From contig JADJYK010000025.1 in assembly GCA_016719815.1 (NCBI GenBank), forward strand, positions 124,001-188,000: a stretch of 64,000 nucleotides of DNA, read 5' to 3'. A program made the position numbers and the translations under genes. The stretch is from Chitinophagaceae bacterium (lineage in GTDB: Bacteria; Bacteroidota; Bacteroidia; Chitinophagales; Chitinophagaceae). Under the pieces are notes generated by a model that saw only the letters and a list, made by a program, of their open reading frames with translations, was not told the DNA's origin and ran no database searches. Shown in pieces: positions 45,280-55,313 of this stretch (its first letter is position 1; every line of letters begins with the position of its first letter).

Positions 45280-45531
45280 AAATCTAATACTCTCAGGCAT
45301 AGGTTTGTTTCAGACTTTATTTGTTTGACAGTATTATTGTCGAGGTAAAATCATGTGACAAAGGAATAACCAGCCAAACAATTTCTCAAACCTATTAAAT
45401 TATCTAGCCTGGTTCTAAAAAACTTCGGCCTTAATAATAAATTTTGGGAAAAGAAAAATGGAGTACAAACGTCTTATAATGTAATATTTTGTGTTATTTG
45501 TGTCCTTTAGTGGCAAAATCAAAAAACAATA
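45280..45531. other. Gene-free stretch before the PIF1-like helicase
   Basis: About 250 AT-rich bases with no open frame or clear promoter; repeat-like CACAAA words occur near its end. Confidence 0.45.
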
Positions 45532-48059
45532 GTGGCATCATTCACACCCGATACATCAAATACCTTATTTCAACTGGCGGCTGATCTTATTAATCAAAGC
45601 TCCCGCAATATTTTCCTCACCGGCAAAGCCGGTACAGGTAAAACAACTTTTTTAAAATACATCCGGGAGAATTGTCCCAAGCAAATGGCAGTGGTGGCAC
45701 CAACGGGTGTGGCGGCAATAAACGCAGGCGGAGTAACCATTCATTCGCTTTTTCAGCTTCCCTTTTCACCCTTTATTCCGGCACCCAAAGGGTTTTCAAG
45801 AAACGACAACACCGTTAACCGCCACAATCTTATCAGCCGCTTCAGGTTCAGTAATGAAAAAAGAAAATTGCTGCAACAACTCGAACTGCTGATAATTGAC
45901 GAAATAAGCATGGTTCGCTGCGACCTGCTCGATGCTGTTGATACAGTATTGCGCCACTTCAGGCGGCGGCCTTATGAACGGTTTGGGGGCGTACAGGTTT
46001 TATTTATTGGAGATATGTATCAGTTACCGCCAGTAGTAAAAAATGAGGAATGGAACCTGCTCTCCGAATATTATGACAGCCCCTATTTTTTCGACAGCCA
46101 TGTTATAAAAGAAGAACAGCCTTTATATATTGAATTCAATAAGATTTACCGGCAGAGCGAAGAACGTTTTATTAATGTGCTGAACCAGGTGCGAAACAAT
46201 GAAATGAATGAAGAAGGGAGGGCTGTACTGGAGAGCCGCTACAAGCCAGTTTTCAGGCGAACAAAAAATGACGGCTATATTGTTCTTACTACCCATAATG
46301 AGCAGGCCCGTAATATTAACTCGGCGGAACTGCAACGAATAACAACAAACGCCTTTTCCTTCCAGGCAGAAATCGAAAATGATTTTCCGGAATCATCATA
46401 TCCCGCCGACGAAACACTTTTTCTTAAAGAAGGCGCACAGGTAATGTTTATTCGAAATGATACCGCCGACAGGGGAAAACGTTATTTCAATGGAAAAATT
46501 GGCACCATCACCCGGCTGGAAGATGACAAAATATTTGTGACATGCACCGATGAAGATTTTGAAATTGGCGTGGAAAAAGAAAAATGGGAAAATATTCGCT
46601 ATACACTCGACAAAACTTCTCAAACAATGAAAGAGGAGGTGCTGGGAACATTCTCACAATTTCCTTTGCGGCTTGCCTGGGCAATAACCATCCATAAAAG
46701 CCAGGGGCTCACTTTTGAAAAAGCGATTATTGATGCCGGTGAAGCTTTTGCCCCCGGACAGGTTTACGTTGCCCTCAGCCGTTGCACAAGCCTTGATGGC
46801 ATGGTGTTGAAAAGTAAATTGCGGGCCAACAGCCTGTTTACAGATAAGCGCATTGTCAAGTTTTCAGAAAACATTTCTTCCTCGCAAAAGCTGCAGGAAG
46901 AATTTCAAGAGGCCCGAAGGCAATACCAGCAAAAGATATTGCTTTCTACTTTTGATCTCCGGCTCGCTGTAAACCATGCCAGCGAATTAAAAGAATACCT
47001 GTTGCAAAACAATTCATCATTCAACACAGAAACCTTTTCGTGGATTGAGGAGTTGCAGGATAAGATAAATTCCATGCAGGAAACTGCCGTAAAATTTCAT
47101 AGCTGGATAGCAGGACAATTTTTACAACCCCGGCCACCGGAAGAAAACACAGCCCTGATTGAAAGGGCCGCAAAGCTTCGCAGCATTTTATTACAGAAAT
47201 TGGCGGGGCCGTTGTATTACTTGAAAAGTCTCCGGCTGTTACAGACAGCCGTCAACACGCAAAGGAGTTTAACGATTCGGCAAAAAACATTTTCGCCGAA
47301 CTGTCTGCCACAAAACATTTGTTAACCGGCTTTTCCGGTAAGGTGGATACAGAAGCCTGGCATCATCGCCGTAAGAGTTTTGTGCTTCCCGCATTTTCAG
47401 TTAACGCATATGCCGGCGCCTCGCACCGCAAAAGCGACAGTCCGCATCCTGTCCTCCACCAGCAGTTAAGAAAGCTAAGGGATGGTATTTGTGAAAAGAA
47501 AGACCTTCCCATTTACCTTGTTGTTGGCGGCAATACGCTGGATGAAATGGCCCGCTACCTTCCGCAATCATTAACAGAACTACGGAGAATAAGCGGATTT
47601 GGCGATACAAAAATTGAACAGTATGGTCAGCCGTTTCTTGACGTTATTCTAAGCTATTGCAAAGAACACAACCTGGAGTCGCATATAGAAGAAAAAACAC
47701 CAAAAAGAGAACGAAAGAAAAAAGTTAAAAGCGAACCAGCAAAAAAGAAAGGCGGTTCTCATGCTGAGAGTTTTCGGCAGCACAAAGAAGGCAAATCCAT
47801 CTCAGAAATTGCAAAAGAAAGAAACCTTGCTGTTTCAACAATTGAAGGCCATCTTGCAAAGTTTGTTGCCAATGGCAGTATCAGCATTCATGATTTGATA
47901 AGCCGTGAAAAGTTTGTACTGATTGAGGCGGCTTTAAAAGATTTCGACGGAACCTCAACCGCCCCGGTAAAGGCAAAGTTGGGCGATGGGTTTAGTTTTG
48001 GAGAAATCAGGTTGGCGATGGCGGCGTTGGGAATTGAACAGCATCGTTCATCGGATTAA
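45532..48059 (+). CDS. PIF1/RecD-like helicase with HRDC and helix-turn-helix domains (frame broken by one base)
   Basis: Superfamily 1B helicase of about 842 residues starting at GTG 45532. Walker A GKAGTGKTT (31-39), APTGVAAINAGGVTIHSLFQLP, DEISM (about 122), GDMYQLPPV, and the C-terminal AITIHKSQGLTFEKA and VALSRC. The given frame stops at 47325; restoring a G at 47221-47224 gives YYLEKSPAVTDSRQHAK and continues to a second part with an HRDC domain (LRKLRDGICEKKDLPIYLVV, about 635-710) and a C-terminal helix-turn-helix. Length is one base short. Role: DNA unwinding at structured DNA such as R-loops or quadruplexes, inferred from the family. It overlaps the convergent T9SS cargo gene by 12 bases. 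Confidence 0.9.
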
Positions 48060-49511
48060 TGTGAGAACCCCCTTACGCATCTCCTTTGGTTTTCCAATAA
48101 TCTCAAACTCTGCAAACCAAACAAACACATTTCCGTCTGTTGGCTGGTCTTTAACCTTGCCATCCCATTTTCTGAAAGGGTCGGTTGCTGAAAACACCTC
48201 TTGTCCCCAGCGATTGTAAATTCTTATTTGGTAGTTTCGAAGAGATGCCAATCCGCCTACCGGACCAAATCCATCATTCCTGCCATCATTATTTGGTGTA
48301 AATCCGGAAGGAAAATAAATATCCGGACATGAAAAATCATTAACGATTTCGCCGGTGGCTTTTGCCGGACAAATATTTGTACCGGATACAGTAACCGTAT
48401 AGAGGCCCGCCGATAAGTTATTGGCTGTTTGGTTATTCTGTGCCGGATTAGTATTCCAGCTATAATTCAGGGCTCCGGTTGCCCCGGTTACATTAGCCAT
48501 TATCGAACCACCGGTGTTGGTCTGGCAATCAGCTGCCGATAACATGGTGGCGGTTACAGAAATAATAGTTACCTCGTCTGTTGTTGTTGAAGGCGCATTG
48601 CCCGGCCCGTTGACGGTTAGCTTAACAGTATATGCTCCTGGACTAGTATAGGTATGTGCCGGATTTTGTAATGACGATGTATTGTTTGTGCCCGATGCAG
48701 GGTCGCCAAAATCCCACTGAAAAGTTGTTGGACACAAAATAGATGTATTTGTAAATGAAACCTTTCCCGAATCGGCACAATTATATGTAAATGATGCCCG
48801 GTTCGGCGGGGCTTCTCCTATATAAATATCGTCTACCGCAACCCCATCATAACTATTGCAAATACTACCGGCTCCAAAGATGAAACGGAAAAGCACAGCT
48901 GGGCGATAAGCCAACCCCGGCATTATTGTTTGCGCAGTTAGCCACCCATTACTGCCGTTTCCGCCACGGCAACTTCCAGATGTAGGCTGTTTATTCCCCG
49001 ACCAGCCTCTTCTTTCTGCTGTAAGCGGCGATAAATAGGTTACCGGGTCCTGATTAAACCAGTTCTTTTGCATGCAATCAGAATAGTTAGCAGGGCCAAT
49101 CGTAATCCATGTGCTGCCATTGTCAATCGAATACTGAAAAGAGGCCCCATCGAACTGTTGCTCTGTTTCCCAGTTTATTTTAAAAGAAACAAAAGGATAT
49201 TGAAGATTAGAAAAATCAAAACAAGGGCTCTGCAGCCACGAGGCCTCGCTGTTGGTATAAGAACTTCCGGCAAGTCCGCCGGTTGTCCAGCATTTTGTTC
49301 CCCCGCCTGCTGCATTGATAACGGGTTTTGCAGGTGCGCCCCAGGCCCAGTCGTTACCACTGCCTCCGGAAACCCATCCGCCATCAGAAATTTCAAACCC
49401 TTCGTTGTATGGAAAAATATTGATGCCGCCTGTACACTGGCCAAACACACCAGGTGCAGACATAAACAATATTGCCGCCAACATTAAAACACAGTTCTTC
49501 ATCAATAGCAT
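48048..49511 (-). CDS. T9SS type B sorting domain protein with PKD domain
   Basis: A 487-residue secreted protein. Signal peptide (FMSAPGVFGQ); residues about 30-230 resemble a carbohydrate-binding/MAM-like jelly roll (SPCFDFSNLQYPFVSFKINWE); a PKD domain (FQWDFGDPASGTNNTSSLQNPAHTY) and SprB-type repeat follow (CQTNTGGSIMANVTGATGAL). The C-terminal 90 residues are the gliding-motility-associated CTD (FTPNNDGRNDGF, YQIRIYNRWGQEVF), the signal for type IX secretion and surface anchoring. Binding target unknown. This supports placement in Bacteroidota. Confidence 0.9.
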   Translation of the reverse strand: MLLMKNCVLMLAAILFMSAPGVFGQCTGGINIFPYNEGFEISDGGWVSGGSGNDWAWGAPAKPVINAAGGGTKCWTTGGLAGSSYTNSEASWLQSPCFDFSNLQYPFVSFKINWETEQQFDGASFQYSIDNGSTWITIGPANYSDCMQKNWFNQDPVTYLSPLTAERRGWSGNKQPTSGSCRGGNGSNGWLTAQTIMPGLAYRPAVLFRFIFGAGSICNSYDGVAVDDIYIGEAPPNRASFTYNCADSGKVSFTNTSILCPTTFQWDFGDPASGTNNTSSLQNPAHTYTSPGAYTVKLTVNGPGNAPSTTTDEVTIISVTATMLSAADCQTNTGGSIMANVTGATGALNYSWNTNPAQNNQTANNLSAGLYTVTVSGTNICPAKATGEIVNDFSCPDIYFPSGFTPNNDGRNDGFGPVGGLASLRNYQIRIYNRWGQEVFSATDPFRKWDGKVKDQPTDGNVFVWFAEFEIIGKPKEMRKGVLTLIR

Positions 49512-49525
49512 TTCAAACAGGACAG

Positions 49526-49533
49526 CAAATGTA
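49526..49533 (-). promoter_or_regulatory. Candidate -7 element (TACATTTG) of the T9SS cargo gene
   Basis: Exact TAnnTTTG match on the minus strand, 15 bases before the start at 49511. Confidence 0.4.
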
Positions 49534-49668
49534 CAACAGCATTATGCCATATACATAAAAAGAAGTTGTGGAGAGTAAGCGAGTCAATAATTTTTCACAT
49601 TTATCCTTATTAAACTTGTTTAATAAAACATAATTAATAACTTCAATTCAAACTTACGCTAACCCATT

Positions 49669-50175
49669 ATGGACACAATCTCTTCGCCTGATTATACCAC
49701 AATCAGCCGTCACGAATTTGCAGAAGTGCGGCAAAACAACATCAACGAACAAAAGGCTTTGTTTTCGCTGCGTCAATGGATGCCCGGCGAGGTTCTTGCC
49801 GATTTTTCGGCAGGAACTATTTCTTCTGAACCCACTTATCTTACGGTGCAAATTGATGATGATAAGCATATAACACTGCAACCCGAATTTCTGCAATACA
49901 TCAATCATAGCTGTGAACCAAATGTGTTTTTTGACACTACGCTAATGCAATTGGTAGCATTAAGAGAGATTGGCAGCAACGAAGAGTTTGTTTTTTTCTA
50001 TCCATCATCTGAATGGGATATGACACAATCTTTTCGTTGTCATTGCGGAAGCATGAATTGCATTGGAGAAATTAAAGGCGCCGCCCATTTATCCCGGGAA
50101 CTGATACCGCAGTACCGGTTTACAGATTTTATTAAATCCAAACAGGCAAAAAGAAAAGCAAAAAAAGTGGCCTGA
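49669..50175 (+). CDS. SET-domain methyltransferase-like protein
   Basis: A 168-residue stand-alone SET protein. The knot motif YINHSCEPNVFF is at 77-88, and a post-SET zinc cluster CHCGSMNC at 124-131 ends the domain. Pre-SET is missing. Family members methylate protein lysines, but bacterial targets are mostly unknown. The stop is only 3 bases before the ATP-grasp gene, and a second SET domain is fused to the next ATP-grasp protein. A cytoplasmic modification role linked to the ATP-grasp product is inferred from the cluster. Confidence 0.87.
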   Translation: MDTISSPDYTTISRHEFAEVRQNNINEQKALFSLRQWMPGEVLADFSAGTISSEPTYLTVQIDDDKHITLQPEFLQYINHSCEPNVFFDTTLMQLVALREIGSNEEFVFFYPSSEWDMTQSFRCHCGSMNCIGEIKGAAHLSRELIPQYRFTDFIKSKQAKRKAKKVA

Positions 50176-50178
50176 CGT

Positions 50179-51316
50179 ATGCGCAATTACCACAACTTTT
50201 TGAATCCTTATTTTATCTGGGTGCTTGCCCCGCACTTAGAAACTGAAGACCCAAACCTTCAATATTATTACGACTTTACACAAAGCATCAAAGAATACAC
50301 AAAAGTTTTTGAAGAGTTGAAAGCTGAATGGAAATGGCAGCCGGTTGCCATAACTGATTACAAAACCGTTATTCAGCAAATTGCAAAAAGCACAAATGGA
50401 AAAATTCCGCTGGTGTTAAATCTTTGTGATGGTGATGAAGTGAATGGTGTCCCTGGCGTTTCCGTTATTCATGAACTGGAAAAAAACAACCTGGTATACA
50501 CCGGCTCTGATGCCCATTTTTACAATATCACTACTTCTAAATTGCCCATGAAAAGGGCTTTTGATAATGCTGGTGTGGCTACCGCTTCGTGGATGGTGAT
50601 TACAGATAATTATTCGCCAGCCGACAAGGTTGTTGACACAATCGGTTCTCCCATAATTATTAAGCCTGCGGTGTCCGGCGGAAGCATGGGTGTATCGGTA
50701 AAAAATGTGGTGAACACAGAAGAAGAGCTTTCTGAAAGGGTTGAAGAAATAAAAAAAGGTTATCGTGGCTGGAATTTACTGGCTGATGGATTGTTTGCAG
50801 AACAATTTATCACCGGGCCCGAATACACAACGTTTATTACCGGCTCTGCCGATGATGTGGCCAACTGCAAAGTATATGAACCGGTGGAAAGGGTGTTTCA
50901 TCATTCATTACCTGATAAAGAAAAGTTTTTATCATTTGACCGCCTTTGGGAAATATATGAAGACGAAGCACCAATGCCCGCAAAACGAGAACTTCTATGA
51001 GTATAGGCCGGTTACCGGCAAAATCGTTTCTGAATTAAAACAACTAAGTCTTGACGCTTACAAAGCCTGCGGCGGAAAAGGATATACAAGGATTGACATC
51101 CGGCAGGATGCTGTAAGCGGGAAGCTGTATATGCTGGAAGCAAATGCCCAATGCGGATTAAGCGAAGACGAAAATTATACATCCATCGGCGCTATCATAA
51201 AAGCATCGGGAGTTTCTTTTACAGATGTAATTGCAGAAGTCCTGAAGGATGGAATAAGGAGAGCCTCTGCCGAACAGCATATAATCCAAAAAGAATCTGT
51301 TGTATTTAATGCCTGA
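50179..51316 (+). CDS. D-Ala-D-Ala-ligase-like ATP-grasp enzyme (frame broken by one base)
   Basis: An ATP-grasp ligase of about 379 residues. Features of the Ddl fold: LVLNLCDGDEVNGVPGVSV in the N-terminal domain, SPIIIKPAVSGGSMGVSVKN (ATP-binding Lys and Gly-rich loop, about 155-173), EQFITGPEYTTFI and the C-terminal YTRIDIRQD and LYMLEANAQC. The usual NTLPG motif after the metal ligand is replaced by N-A-Q-C, so the substrate is not D-alanine as such. The given frame ends at 51000; removing one A from the run 50982-50985 joins MPANENFYEYRPV and continues to 51316. Length is one base over. It forms an operon with the SET gene and the ATP-grasp-SET fusion. Confidence 0.9.
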
Positions 51317-51356
51317 TTCGTTTTCTTTTTAATTGCCCCGAACTATCTTGCAGGTA

Positions 51357-52792
51357 ATGAAAATATGTGTTCTTCAACCCGATTACAGTACCACCGGTGT
51401 GGATTATAAAAATTACGACCCGCCAAGGGATTTGTCTATATTAATCCCCGAACATGAAGTACACACCATTTTCTTAAACAAACTCACTGCCTATAGACAG
51501 CTTAAAGAACTAAGCAAACAGGGTTATGATGTTTTTGTAAACCTTTGTGAGGGGTATCTTGAATGGGAGGTTCCCAGTATTGATGTTATCTATACGTTAG
51601 AAATTCTAAACCTGCCCTTTACCGGCCCAACCACCAAACTGTACGACCCTCCAAAAGAGTTGATGAAGTACCTTGCCTTCTGCGAAGGAGTAAAAACGCC
51701 GGGTTATGTAATCGTTCGTTCTCTTGCCGATATTGATGAAGCGGTAAAACAGCTCTCATTCCCATTGTTTGTTAAGCCAGCCAAAGCTGGTGACAGTTTG
51801 GGTGTGGATGAACATTCGCTGGTACATAATAAAATTGAACTGCAGCAAAAATGCATCAGCATACTGGAAGAATATGGCCCGTTGCTGGTTGAAGAATATA
51901 TTACCGGCAGAGAGTTTACCGTTTTGGTTGCTGCAAATACAGATGAGCACAGTTGCACCGTTTTCAGACCCATTGAATATGTTTTCCCCGAAGGAAAAGC
52001 GTTTAAAACATATTCATTAAAAACATCCGAGCTGCACCCGGATTGTAATGTGCCTTGTACAGATGAACGATTAGACAAACAACTCCGCTCTGCAACAGAG
52101 AAAATTTTCAAGGGCTTCAATGGCGTTGGTTATGCACGGCTAGACTTCAGGGTGAATAACAATGATGAAGTGTATTTTCTTGAAATTAACTTCACCTGTT
52201 CTGTTTTTTATAAAGATGGATATGAAGGCTCCGCTGATTATATATTGAAATTCGATGGTATTGGCCAGGCCGGATTTCTGCGCCACATGATTGCCGAAGG
52301 CATTGCCCGCCATGGGCGGAAGAAAAAGGCCTATTACATGAAAGGCAATTCCATTGCCGGTTATGGTATTTATGCAGGCCGTGATATAATACAGGGTGAA
52401 GTTGTTTTTAAAGGCGAGGGGCGTTCGCAACGCATCATTACCAAACGTTTTGTTGGAAGCAACTGGAATGAAGACGAGCAAATGCATTTCCGCCGCTACG
52501 CTTATCCCGTCAGCGATGAAGTGTTTATTCTCTGGGATGAAGACCCTGCGGAATGGGCCCCGCAAAATCATAGCTGTGAGCCAAACACCGTATTTGACGG
52601 GCTAAACGTAATGGCAATAAAAACATATCTAAGGGCCAGGAACTCACACTGGACTATGCTCACTTTCTAGACGAAAACATGGAACCATTTGATTGTCAAT
52701 GCGGTTCTTCTATGTGCAGGGGAAAGATTTCGGGCCAGACTGGTAATTCGTTAAATTTGAGGGAACAAAGTTTGGGTCGGTTAAACGACTGA
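51357..52792 (+). CDS. ATP-grasp ligase fused to a SET domain (frame broken by one base)
   Basis: About 479 residues. N-terminal ATP-grasp (1-320) with VFVNLCEGYLEWEVPS, LFVKPAKAGDSLGVD, VEEYITGREFTVLV, and YARLDFRVNNNDEVYFLEI, ending N-F-T-C in place of NTLPG, like its neighbour. C-terminal SET domain (about 327-455) with GNSIAGYGIYAG, APQNHSCEPNTVFDG, and a post-SET CQCGSSMC. The given frame ends at 52670; one extra A in the run 52619-52623 gives MAIKNISKGQELTLDYAHFL and a stop at 52790-52792. The start is ATG 51357. Fusion of ligase and methyltransferase strongly suggests they act on one product. Confidence 0.9.
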
Positions 52793-52838
52793 CAAACGAA
52801 ACAGTCTTACAACAACTCCATTAGGTTTTTAGAAAAAG

Positions 52839-52864
52839 CATGGTTCGTTTCAATACGAACCATG
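52839..52864. promoter_or_regulatory. Perfect inverted repeat before the ABC membrane-domain gene
   Basis: CATGGTTCGT, loop TTCAAT, ACGAACCATG: a perfect 10-base stem in the 103-base gap between the ATP-grasp-SET gene and the ABC gene, 32 bases before the start codon. No T-run follows, so it fits an operator or an mRNA processing/attenuation hairpin better than a terminator. Confidence 0.55.
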
Positions 52865-52895
52865 AAAATGATGATTAATCGTTAAAAGATGAACT

Positions 52896-53786
52896 ATGTC
52901 CCGTTTTGCAATACTTAAACAAATAATGCTGCGGCATCGCTACAGGCTAGTGTTTACCTATCTCCTTTTTTCAGTTGAAATGATAGGCAATCTGTTGCGA
53001 CCTTTCTTTCTGGGCCTTGCTATTAATGATCTGGTAAAAGGAAGCTACCAGGGCCTTTTTCTTTTATTGGCTGTTCATTTGGGCTGGTTGATAGTTGGTA
53101 CTATTCGCCACCGGATGGATACCAGGACCTATTCTGCCATCTATTCTACGCTGGTTACAAAAATTCTTTCCCGCAGGTATAGCAAAAATGATATATCGAG
53201 ACTGAGTGCCCATTCCAACCTGGCCAAAGAGTTTGTTGACTTTCTTGAATTTGATTTAGTGTATGTAATTGAGGCCGTTTTCAGCATTTTTGGGTCATTA
53301 TTACTCCTTTTTTATTACGATTTTTATGTGGTGGTGGTTTGTTTGAGTATTTTATTGCCGGTAATAGCCCTCAGTTACCTGTATGGAAAACGCATGAACA
53401 TGCTAAACAGGCAGAAAAATGATGAGCTGGAAAAACAGGTTGATATTATTTCCACCGGCAATAATCACCTCATTCATCAGCATTACGACAATCTTCGTAA
53501 ATGGCAAATACGCATTAGCGACCAGGAGGCCTGGAACTTTGGATTGATGGAAATTTTGGTGATGGTGGTTATTGGTGCATCCTTATTAATTACAAATAAA
53601 ATAGCCGGTACCGGTATTGAAGCCGGCAGCCTGATTGGTATTTATAGTTATATACAGCGTTTTGTTTCTGGCCTTGATACCATTCCTTATACCGTTCAAC
53701 GCCTGTCCTCGCTGAGTGATATTACAAGAAGAATCAAGCTACAGGAAGAGGATTTAATTAATCCACCTTTAGAAGAAGTGGCCTGA
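52896..53786 (+). CDS. ABC-transporter six-helix membrane domain without ATPase domain
   Basis: A 296-residue protein corresponding to an ABC exporter transmembrane domain (type IV): MLRHRYRLVFTYLLFSVEMIGNLLRPFFLGLAIN-like first helices, DFVDFL-like FVDFLEFDLVYVIEAVF coupling region and a last helix near GSLIGIYSYIQRFVSGLDTIPYTVQRLSSLSDI. No Walker motifs follow; the protein ends soon after the membrane part (NPPLEEVA). It may pair with an ATPase elsewhere or have a non-transport role. Position downstream of the ATP-grasp/SET genes suggests involvement with their product. Confidence 0.8.
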   Translation: MSRFAILKQIMLRHRYRLVFTYLLFSVEMIGNLLRPFFLGLAINDLVKGSYQGLFLLLAVHLGWLIVGTIRHRMDTRTYSAIYSTLVTKILSRRYSKNDISRLSAHSNLAKEFVDFLEFDLVYVIEAVFSIFGSLLLLFYYDFYVVVVCLSILLPVIALSYLYGKRMNMLNRQKNDELEKQVDIISTGNNHLIHQHYDNLRKWQIRISDQEAWNFGLMEILVMVVIGASLLITNKIAGTGIEAGSLIGIYSYIQRFVSGLDTIPYTVQRLSSLSDITRRIKLQEEDLINPPLEEVA

Positions 53787-53804
53787 TTCATTTTCTTATA
53801 TAAC

Positions 53805-53836
53805 AAAATTGCCGGCTACTGGTAGCCGGCAATTTT
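53805..53836. terminator. Bidirectional rho-independent terminator
   Basis: Perfect 15-base stem AAAATTGCCGGCTAC / GTAGCCGGCAATTTT with a 2-base apex, T-rich on both sides. It ends both the ABC gene (+) and the convergent secreted protein gene (-). Confidence 0.85.
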
Positions 53837-53855
53837 AGTTGGTTTAGAGTGACAA

Positions 53856-55229
53856 TTAATCTAAAACCTCAAGCACTTTTCTTCCACCGTCCTCAAGTGC
53901 CTTTGCGGTAGCATCATTTATTTTTCCTTCATATTTTCCTTCGGCCTTTTGCTGCGTCTTTATACTTCCGTCTGACAGGGTGGTTAATTTCATATTCGCC
54001 TCAATATTGAAAGAAGACACTGCGTTGGGGTCAGCATTTTTAATTGCCTTTAAAATACTGCCTACTTTTCCTGCCTGTTTTATTTTTGTTAGCTGTGTAT
54101 TGAGCAGGTATTCACATTTTAAAGATTTTGCTTCATCGGCAGATGATACGGCAACTGCCTCAATATTACCCGATGTAAAAACACCAGCCAGCCCCTGTTG
54201 CAAATCTGCTGTATTCACCTGTTCGTCGCCTGCGGGCTGTAATACCCCTACCCTGATATGACCCGCCTGTTTTTGATCGGGAAAAGCAGGATTGTTCTCA
54301 TTGTTCTTTGCCTTATTCTTCATTCCCTTCATCATATCACCAATATCAAACTTGTCTTGTAGTTCTTCCTCGCTCTTTGCTTCAGTATAACCCAGCGGAA
54401 TCTCAAAAAGCATAGAATCCAGTTTGGCGGTGGAAAACTCCAGCGTTTCAAGCGATGTTTCCATTTCGCTTTTTTGAGCCTGGCCGCCACCAAATTTCAT
54501 AATAGTGGTTTGCATCAGCGGAAAACCAAGCTTCCCCTTACCGCTTTTTTTGCTTACAAAACTGTCGATACATTCGGGTTGTTTTTTTTCAGGCTCCTCA
54601 TTCATACCCTTTTCTTGAGGCCTCTGCATCATTTTATCAGGCCTGGCGTTTACCGGACAGTTAAATTCGGGTAAATCAATATACCAGCCGTCTGTCTTAA
54701 TCATAAAACTGTCTTTCATCGTGCAGGCATTGGCAGAGGGCTTCATTTTCATGGTGGTCCACACATGCCTTGCTGTAAAACCGTACATCTTTTTTCTTTC
54801 ACCCGTATCGGTTATGTTGTTGTACATATAAATGATGCCACCCTTTTTAATATTTGCTTTTTCTTTCGGTAGTTTATTTAGTTGGGGCTGATTTTTGGTT
54901 TTAGGAAGCGGACTCAGCTTTTCTTCCTCCTGCATCATTTCAACCGTTTCTTTCGAGAACGGCTCTATGTAATACAACTTCTTTTTGTCGTTGATGTAAA
55001 TGGTGCGTTGCAAATCGCATTGTTCAATGGTGATTGGCTGGGCAGGCATACCCATCATTCCGGCACTCTCTGTTCTTTTGCGCATTCCTTTTACATAGAT
55101 GGTGGATTCACTTTTCATCCCCATCATATTGTTTACCTGGCGTAGTTTGTATTGCTGTGCAGAAGATTCGGTTGTTGTGCAAATGAGAAATAAAGACGCA
55201 GCAACCAGAAGTATGAAGCTCTTTTTCAT
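53856..55229 (-). CDS. Secreted protein of unknown function (DUF4412-like N-terminus)
   Basis: A 457-residue protein with a signal peptide (TTTESSAQ). The N-terminal half has RQVNNMMGMKSESTIYVKGMRKRTES and CDLQRTIYINDKKKLYYIEPFS, typical of DUF4412-type secreted proteins that repeat short beta modules. The C-terminal part (about 330-457) has HIRVGVLQPAGDEQVNTADLQQGLAG and a domain resembling curli-assembly-type lipoprotein folds. Methionine is frequent. Function unknown; it should be periplasmic. Confidence 0.65.
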   Translation of the reverse strand: MKKSFILLVAASLFLICTTTESSAQQYKLRQVNNMMGMKSESTIYVKGMRKRTESAGMMGMPAQPITIEQCDLQRTIYINDKKKLYYIEPFSKETVEMMQEEEKLSPLPKTKNQPQLNKLPKEKANIKKGGIIYMYNNITDTGERKKMYGFTARHVWTTMKMKPSANACTMKDSFMIKTDGWYIDLPEFNCPVNARPDKMMQRPQEKGMNEEPEKKQPECIDSFVSKKSGKGKLGFPLMQTTIMKFGGGQAQKSEMETSLETLEFSTAKLDSMLFEIPLGYTEAKSEEELQDKFDIGDMMKGMKNKAKNNENNPAFPDQKQAGHIRVGVLQPAGDEQVNTADLQQGLAGVFTSGNIEAVAVSSADEAKSLKCEYLLNTQLTKIKQAGKVGSILKAIKNADPNAVSSFNIEANMKLTTLSDGSIKTQQKAEGKYEGKINDATAKALEDGGRKVLEVLD

Positions 55230-55313
55230 AGCTAAATTTTTACCTTTTTGTAAATGGTTAATACAATAAAGGTAGCCATAAAGTATTTGAAAAGTTTTGT
55301 TACACTATTGATA

